From: Anaerolineae bacterium
Lineage (GTDB): Bacteria > Chloroflexota > Anaerolineae > Aggregatilineales > Phototrophicaceae
Assembly (NCBI GenBank): GCA_022820665.1
Contig: JAJEFB010000031.1
Span: 62,001 to 126,000, forward strand
Direction of reading: 5' to 3'
DNA: 64,000 bases
Within the stretch, counting starts at the first letter, position 1; each line of letters opens with the position of its first letter. Positions 60,204-64,000 of this stretch are shown piece by piece. Under the pieces are notes generated by a model. That model ran no database searches and was not told the DNA's origin. It was given only the letters and a program-made list of their open reading frames with translations. Position numbers and translations under genes: made by a program.

Positions 60204-60337
60204 CAGCCGTTCGGTACGCAACCGGCGAAAAGGTGTGGCGCGCTCAGGCGAAATAACGAAGGCAAGCTATGCCGCTCAACTCGCGCTGGTGTCGCCTATA
60301 GATTCTAGGATGCGCATTTTCGGGCCACCTGATAGGT
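60204..60337. repeat. Dispersed element, family B, long copy
   Basis: The left part (60204-60260) follows 37239-37290 with gaps: CAGCCG(T/C)TCGG, then GCGAAAAGGT and CGCGCTCA. The right end (60312-60337) is the reverse complement of 34357-34382 with 25 of 26 bases identical and contains GCGCATTTTCGGGC and ACCTGATAGGT. CTCGCGCTGG lies between them, as in the complement of the 34357 copy. It sits in the convergent spacer between the CPBP-like gene and the rhomboid genes. Confidence 0.75.
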
Positions 60338-60415
60338 CCCCTACAGATTTCGACGTGTCTGTAGATAGATTGGCGGGTTTGTAAATTGAGAGAACCTGTT
60401 GTCGGTCTGTCGCAA

Positions 60416-61129
60416 TCACTCGGCCAGGTGTTCCAGCGGATCGGGCTTGGGCGCCGGTTTGAAGAACCCCGCGAAGAACATCAAGGCGAAGCCGGCAATG
60501 AATCCGCCAATATGCGCCCAATGGGCTACATCGGTCTCGACGCCGATCCATCCCACTTGTTGCAGAATGTCCATCAAGAACCAATAACCCAGGAAAAGAA
60601 AGGCGGGCACGTTGACCGACCAGACAAATGGACGGAAGAAACCCAGCATCGTCTTCACTTTGGCGTCCGGGCGCAAATAGAGGAATCCGCCCATGACACC
60701 GGCGATGGCGCCGCTAGCGCCGATCACGACGCCGGTATCAGCGACCGTGCAAATGGTATTGCCAAGCATGACGTGCGTGATTGTCGCCAAAACCCCAAAA
60801 CTCAGGAAGGCTGCGACGAACTTGATACTGCCCAGGTAGCGCTCTACGAGGCCGCCAAAAAGGAAGAGAAACCACATATTGCCCAGCACATGGGCGACGC
60901 TGGCGTGCAGAAACATGCTGCGGAAGGCATCAAGCGTCGTCGTCCCAAAGGACTGCTCGCCGATTTTGCAGACTTCCAAGCCATAGTTTTGCAATGCAGC
61001 CTTCAAAAAGCCTTCGCCCTGGGCATCCACTGACAATTCCCAAAGAAACACCAGGATATTCACGACGATCAGCGCGATGGTCGCTTTGGGAAGTTTTTTG
61101 TCTCGTCCGACTACCGTTAAAGGAAACAT
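60416..61129 (-). CDS. Rhomboid intramembrane serine protease
   Basis: The 237-aa protein with six to seven TM helices has the rhomboid catalytic set: Asn84 in HVLGNMW, Ser139 in GASGAIAG (TM4) and His206 in HWAHIGGFIAG (TM6). An extended first loop carries two Cys. It cleaves TM segments of membrane proteins. It lies 85 bp after a second rhomboid gene on the same strand. The C-terminal tail KPAPKPDPLEHLAE is cytoplasmic. Confidence 0.93.
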   Translation of the reverse strand: MFPLTVVGRDKKLPKATIALIVVNILVFLWELSVDAQGEGFLKAALQNYGLEVCKIGEQSFGTTTLDAFRSMFLHASVAHVLGNMWFLFLFGGLVERYLGSIKFVAAFLSFGVLATITHVMLGNTICTVADTGVVIGASGAIAGVMGGFLYLRPDAKVKTMLGFFRPFVWSVNVPAFLFLGYWFLMDILQQVGWIGVETDVAHWAHIGGFIAGFALMFFAGFFKPAPKPDPLEHLAE

Positions 61130-61214
61130 GGCCGCGCCCTCTTGCTCGCCCCAACATATTTACGTTATCACAGTATTTTAGTTTCGCGCAAGTCAGCTTT
61201 GTATTGGAGTGGCT

Positions 61215-61919
61215 TCATTCCTTTGCTGAATGGCGGTTTGCGTTCATTGGCGGCGCGATGAAAAAGGAGATGACAAAGATGAGCGCCAGCCCGGTGAAGA
61301 ATCCGCCAACATGGCCCCAATGCACATTGATTCGCGGAGCCACCGAACCAACTTCGTAGAAGAACTGCATGAACAGCCAATAGACCAGATAGACCCAGGC
61401 GGGGGCATTAACGTCGTATCCGAAAATCTTGAGAAAAACGATCTTGGACCTGATTCGCGCGGTGGGGAAAAGGAAGAGGAAGGCGCCGATAATACCCGAG
61501 ATCGCGCCGCTGGACCCGATCATATATTGCGGTTCGCTACAGAGCGCGCCGTCGAAGAAAATGTGACCGAAATGCCCGCCGAAACCGACAATGAGATAAA
61601 AGGCGAGGAACTTCCAGTGTCCCAGATGCTCTTCGATGCGTGAGCCGAAAACGTAAAAGATGATGATGTTGGAAGTCAGGTGCACAAAGCTCATGTGGAG
61701 AAAGATGCTTCGTATGCCGTCGATCACTGTCTCGAGCGGGCTCTGCTGGCTTACGGCGCATATGTTCAAGACATAACTGCTATATACCTCTTCAAGCGAC
61801 AATCCGCCGAAAAAGGCATACAAGAGGACGTAACCGAAAGCCAAGACATTAGTGACTGTCACAAAGAATGCTACATAGGGTCGAAAGTCCGATTTGCCGA
61901 CAATCTTGTAGGGGATCAT
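61215..61919 (-). CDS. Rhomboid intramembrane serine protease (paralogue)
   Basis: The 234-aa protein has the same plan as its neighbour: FVHLTSNIIIFYVFGSRIEEHLG, Ser137 in GSSGAISG, His203 in HWGHVGGFFTG, and an equivalent long L1 loop with Cys (NICAVSQQSPLETVIDGIRSIFLH). Both catalytic residues are intact. The pair arose by tandem duplication and then diverged widely. The start at 61919 has an AGGA box. Confidence 0.93.
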   Translation of the reverse strand: MIPYKIVGKSDFRPYVAFFVTVTNVLAFGYVLLYAFFGGLSLEEVYSSYVLNICAVSQQSPLETVIDGIRSIFLHMSFVHLTSNIIIFYVFGSRIEEHLGHWKFLAFYLIVGFGGHFGHIFFDGALCSEPQYMIGSSGAISGIIGAFLFLFPTARIRSKIVFLKIFGYDVNAPAWVYLVYWLFMQFFYEVGSVAPRINVHWGHVGGFFTGLALIFVISFFIAPPMNANRHSAKE

Positions 61920-62007
61920 GCTGCAGATTCCTGAACAAGCGTTGGAATCAGCTTAGCATAAAGAATTGGCTATAGGCAAATCGGCGTCGTTGCCGGTGGC
62001 CTGCTGC

Positions 62008-62047
62008 AAAAAAAGGGCGCCTGCGCGTCCGAACTATCTGAGCGCCC
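62008..62047 (-). terminator. Rho-independent terminator of citrate synthase
   Basis: On the minus strand GGGCGC (starting at the last base of the stop codon) pairs with GCGCCC (62020-62015) across a 21-nt loop that has further pairing, followed by TTTTTTT (62014-62008). It ends the citrate synthase transcript. Confidence 0.8.
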
Positions 62048-63183
62048 TAGCGCTCGGCCAGGGGCGCCCAATTGAGATCACAAGGTCCAACATAGTTTGC
62101 CTTGGGGCGGATCAGGCGTCCACCCATCTGGCCGATAATATGCGCCGACCATCCGGCAATGCGCGACATCACAAAGAGGGGCGTGAACATGTCGACATCC
62201 AGATCCAGTGTGTAAAGTACGATTGCGCTGTAATAATCCACATTGGGGTAGAGATTGCGCGAGATGAAATACTCGTCCGCTCGAGCCGTTTCCTCCAGCT
62301 TGACGGCAATATCGTACCACTTGCGCTCCCCCGAGCTTTCCGCCAGGGCTTTCGCGTGTTGCTTGAGAATGCCGGCGCGCGGGTCATTGGATTTGTAGAC
62401 GCGGTGTCCAATCCCCATAATCCGACGCTGACCGGTCTTGACGTATTTTTCGAACCAGGGAACGACGTTCTCTACTTCGCCGATTTCTAGGAACATTTTC
62501 ATGGCTTCGGCGTTGGCGCCGCCATGAGAAGGTCCCTTCAGCGCGGCAATACCACCGACAACTGCGCTGTGCATATCAGAGCCGGTTGCGGTAATGACGC
62601 GGGCGGCGAAGGTGCTAGCGTTCATACCGTGTTCAGCGAGCAATACCAAATAGACATCCACCGCAGCGCTGGCGGTTTCGTCGGGTTCTTCGCCCGACAT
62701 CATGTACACGAAGTTCTGAGCCAATGTCAGATCCTGGCGCGGGAGGATAGGTTCCAGTCCTTTCGTGATACGCATCCAGGCGGCGCAAATCGTCGTGATT
62801 TGCCCGGTCAGCCGTATTGCCTTGGACAAAGCCAGGTCTTTGTCTGTCAGGTCTTCCGCGTCCTCGTCAAACGCGGAGAGCATGGAAACGGCGCTACGGA
62901 GCGCCGCCATTGCCGGCGTGCTATCCGGCAAGGACTTCATCATGTCTATGATTGGATTTGGAATCGCGGCATTCTTTGCGATATCGCTCCGTAACGCTTC
63001 GTATTCGGCTTGCTGCGGGGGGCGTGTGTGGTGAAGCAGGAACAAGACTTCTTCAAATGATGCGTTTTCGGCAAGTTCTTCAATGGCATAGCCGCTATAA
63101 ATCAGTTTGCCGATTGTTCCGTCAATGAAGCTCGTCGCAATATCCGCTACGACGACTCCCTCTAGCCCACCTTTACTTGCCAT
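62047..63183 (-). CDS. Citrate synthase (type II-like / methylcitrate synthase family)
   Basis: The 378-aa protein of the short bacterial class contains FEEVLFLLHHTRPP, AEHGMNASTFAARVITATGSD, GPSHGGANAEAM (first catalytic His), GIGHRVYKSNDPRA (second His), NVDYYSAIVLYTL (catalytic Asp) and FVMSRIAGWSAHIIGQ. It condenses acetyl-CoA, or propionyl-CoA in 2-methylcitrate synthases, with oxaloacetate; sequence alone does not settle which. The ATG has an AAGGAG box. It is monocistronic, with a strong terminator. Confidence 0.93.
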   Translation of the reverse strand: MASKGGLEGVVVADIATSFIDGTIGKLIYSGYAIEELAENASFEEVLFLLHHTRPPQQAEYEALRSDIAKNAAIPNPIIDMMKSLPDSTPAMAALRSAVSMLSAFDEDAEDLTDKDLALSKAIRLTGQITTICAAWMRITKGLEPILPRQDLTLAQNFVYMMSGEEPDETASAAVDVYLVLLAEHGMNASTFAARVITATGSDMHSAVVGGIAALKGPSHGGANAEAMKMFLEIGEVENVVPWFEKYVKTGQRRIMGIGHRVYKSNDPRAGILKQHAKALAESSGERKWYDIAVKLEETARADEYFISRNLYPNVDYYSAIVLYTLDLDVDMFTPLFVMSRIAGWSAHIIGQMGGRLIRPKANYVGPCDLNWAPLAER

Positions 63184-63577
63184 CTAGCGAGTCTCCTTGT
63201 CGATTCTGGTTCCAGGGTCTGTGCAAATCGCAGCGCGCTTGCTGTTCTCACCGCCCACGATGCGCGCAAATGTTTGCCCCTTGCGCGCTGAGTCAGGCAT
63301 AGCCTGGTCCTTGCCTTTTGCAATAGATCATAAGCCGAGATTATCCTTAGACAGGGAAGTATAGCATTGTCATTACTTGCCTTCAATGACTATCAGCAGA
63401 ATGGCAGGGCAATGACTTCAAATTCTTTTAACACCGAGGGTGACAAGAACGCCGAGAAATGCGAGGAATTAACTCTCCTTTTCTTGTTGAAGGAGGGCTA
63501 TTAAGCGATATGTATTCGATTGCTTTGCCAGGCAAGAGATCTACCGTTGCGCATCGTCCGCGAAACTGCTAATCTAT

Positions 63578-63663
63578 GCGCCATGGTGAACAGTAAAGCG
63601 ACTCATTCCGCGAAAGCCGGATGCCTCTGTTGTTGCAGCATAGGGCTCCGTAATATCTGGCGC
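63578..63663 (+). ncRNA. Candidate structured RNA (leader or sRNA), two hairpins closed by an outer stem
   Basis: GCGCCA (63578-63583) pairs with TGGCGC (63658-63663) as a closing stem. Inside are a hairpin with a GAAA tetraloop (CATTCCGC/GCCGGATG, 63604-63623, one C-C mismatch) and a second hairpin (GCCT with GGGC and CTG with CAG, 63623-63646). A terminator follows 53 nt later, then the M67 gene. This two-hairpin, tetraloop-bearing layout could be a riboswitch aptamer, but it does not match a consensus that I can recall. It could also be a chance structure. Confidence 0.35.
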
Positions 63664-63715
63664 GTGGGGGATTCTGCTGATTGAAGACGTCTGGTCAGCA
63701 ACCGGCGATAAAAGA

Positions 63716-63749
63716 AACGAGAGTCAACGCGCGAGGGTTGGCTCTTTTT
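63716..63749 (+). terminator. Rho-independent terminator or attenuator before the M67 gene
   Basis: GAGTCAAC (63721-63728) pairs with GTTGGCTC (63737-63744, one G-T) around an 8-nt loop and is followed at once by TTTTT. No protein gene ends here on the plus strand; it therefore ends a short RNA from upstream or acts as an attenuator 30 bp before the M67 start. Confidence 0.75.
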
Positions 63750-63778
63750 GATTGTGGTGATGGGGAAACAAATCTAAC

Positions 63779-64000
63779 ATGACGGTTCGGTTAGGAAAGC
63801 TGCTTCGAGGTCGGATTTTCGAGCAAATGGAAGATACCTATCCCAACGAAGGCGGGGGCTTTCTTTTGGGTGAGCTGGAAGGCAATAGCACTGTCATCCG
63901 TGACATCATTCAGGTGGACAATGTTTTTGAGGAAGAGGAGCAGTATCATCGTTACGCGATGACCCCACAGGACTGGATGCGTCTCGAAGATGAAGCCGAC
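63779..64000 (+). CDS. M67-family (JAMM/MPN) metallopeptidase, N-terminal fragment cut by window edge
   Basis: The first 74 codons are present and open to the window end. IFEQMEDTYPNEGGGFLLGELEG has the MPN/JAMM beginning (the glutamate before GGGFLLG is a metal-activating residue), and VDNVFEEEEQYHRYAMTPQDWMRLE matches M67 peptidases that process ubiquitin-like sulfur carriers such as ThiS/MoaD. The zinc HxHxxxxxxxxxD motif would lie past base 64000. ATG 63779 has only a distant GGGG box. A hairpin terminator just upstream may attenuate it. Confidence 0.8.
   Translation, partial: MTVRLGKLLRGRIFEQMEDTYPNEGGGFLLGELEGNSTVIRDIIQVDNVFEEEEQYHRYAMTPQDWMRLEDEAD

Larger units (their letters stand above)
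63184..63778. other. 595-bp spacer upstream of the M67 peptidase gene
   Basis: No coding region is supported. The spacer holds the citrate synthase promoter side, a purine-rich CACCGAGGGTGACAAGAACG-type motif near 63432 (related to the CACAGAG elements), a structured RNA candidate (63578-63663) and a terminator (63716-63749). The order RNA, terminator, gene suggests a regulated leader or a small RNA. Confidence 0.5.

Noticed and set aside
63578..63663. Assignment of the structured RNA as a c-di-GMP-I (GEMM), fluoride or SRP RNA
   Set aside because: The GAAA-tetraloop hairpin recalls GEMM, but the conserved junction sequence is absent; the fluoride and SRP core motifs are also absent.
1..64000. 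CRISPR array, IS element, prophage or integrase
   Set aside because: I found no regularly spaced identical repeats, transposase, integrase or phage structural gene in either strand.

Overview
This 64 kb window comes from the chromosome of a free-living bacterium of moderate GC content. I read it as most likely a Chloroflexota (Anaerolineae-like) genome. The reasons are a lipoprotein with a very long Thr/Pro-rich linker and a C-terminal SH3 domain, a fused ATP-sulfurylase/APS-kinase, several lone membrane proteins in tandem pairs, a STAND/TIR/FGE conflict-type gene set and many short palindromic intergenic repeats. No rRNA or ribosomal-protein operon is present, so the phylum is an inference. 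I see no IS element, prophage, CRISPR array or reverse transcriptase.

Layout. 1-1.3 kb: tandem alpha/beta-hydrolases (the first cut by the window edge), then tRNA-Lys(CTT). 1.5-2.6 kb: a gene-free stretch rich in palindromes and short repeated motifs. 2.6-9.4 kb: an SDR epimerase, a lipoprotein thioredoxin whose active-site cysteine codon is TGA (candidate selenoprotein), an SH3 lipoprotein, a GT2 glycosyltransferase, a TPR-like protein and a zinc-ribbon Nudix hydrolase. 9.5-17.6 kb: tRNA-Leu(CAA), a PduO-type cobalamin adenosyltransferase, rdgB, two divergent GT39-like membrane proteins, a PyrK/PyrD-like pair lacking the usual catalytic motif, an FmdB zinc ribbon, an Nfu-N-like protein and agmatine deiminase. 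17.8-24.5 kb: purB, the inositol-type genes iolD, iolE and a PfkB kinase, and UDP-glucose dehydrogenase. 24.8-34.3 kb: an acyl-CoA synthetase-like ligase, a metal P-type ATPase, DUF427, an M50-like peptidase with a catalytically dead paralogue, a Rieske oxygenase, a flippase-like membrane protein and a Trm112-like protein. 34.4-42 kb: clpB, a secreted PPC-like protein, manA, a membrane protein built of two copies of one coiled-coil/TM module, and a secreted glucose/sorbosone dehydrogenase.

42-51 kb is the accessory heart of the window. Four genes on the minus strand encode TIR-pseudoNACHT-HEAT (1324 aa), TIR-FGE fold (567 aa), a small protein with a GHVVFAGRD motif (172 aa) and a NACHT NTPase that carries the same motif (803 aa). 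The two TIR genes overlap by ATGA, and the NACHT gene overlaps the dehydrogenase gene in the same way. This looks like an immune or regulated-conflict locus.

51-64 kb returns to housekeeping: nusB-tatA/B-tatC, sat-cysC, a SERCA/PMCA-like Ca2+ pump, threonine aldolase with a CPBP-like membrane protein, tandem rhomboid proteases, citrate synthase, a structured-RNA candidate with a terminator, and the start of an M67 (JAMM) peptidase gene at the right edge.

The two strongest leads are the TGA-containing thioredoxin with a SECIS-like hairpin and the TIR/FGE/NACHT locus. At least two families of short dispersed elements are also shared between distant intergenic regions of this window.
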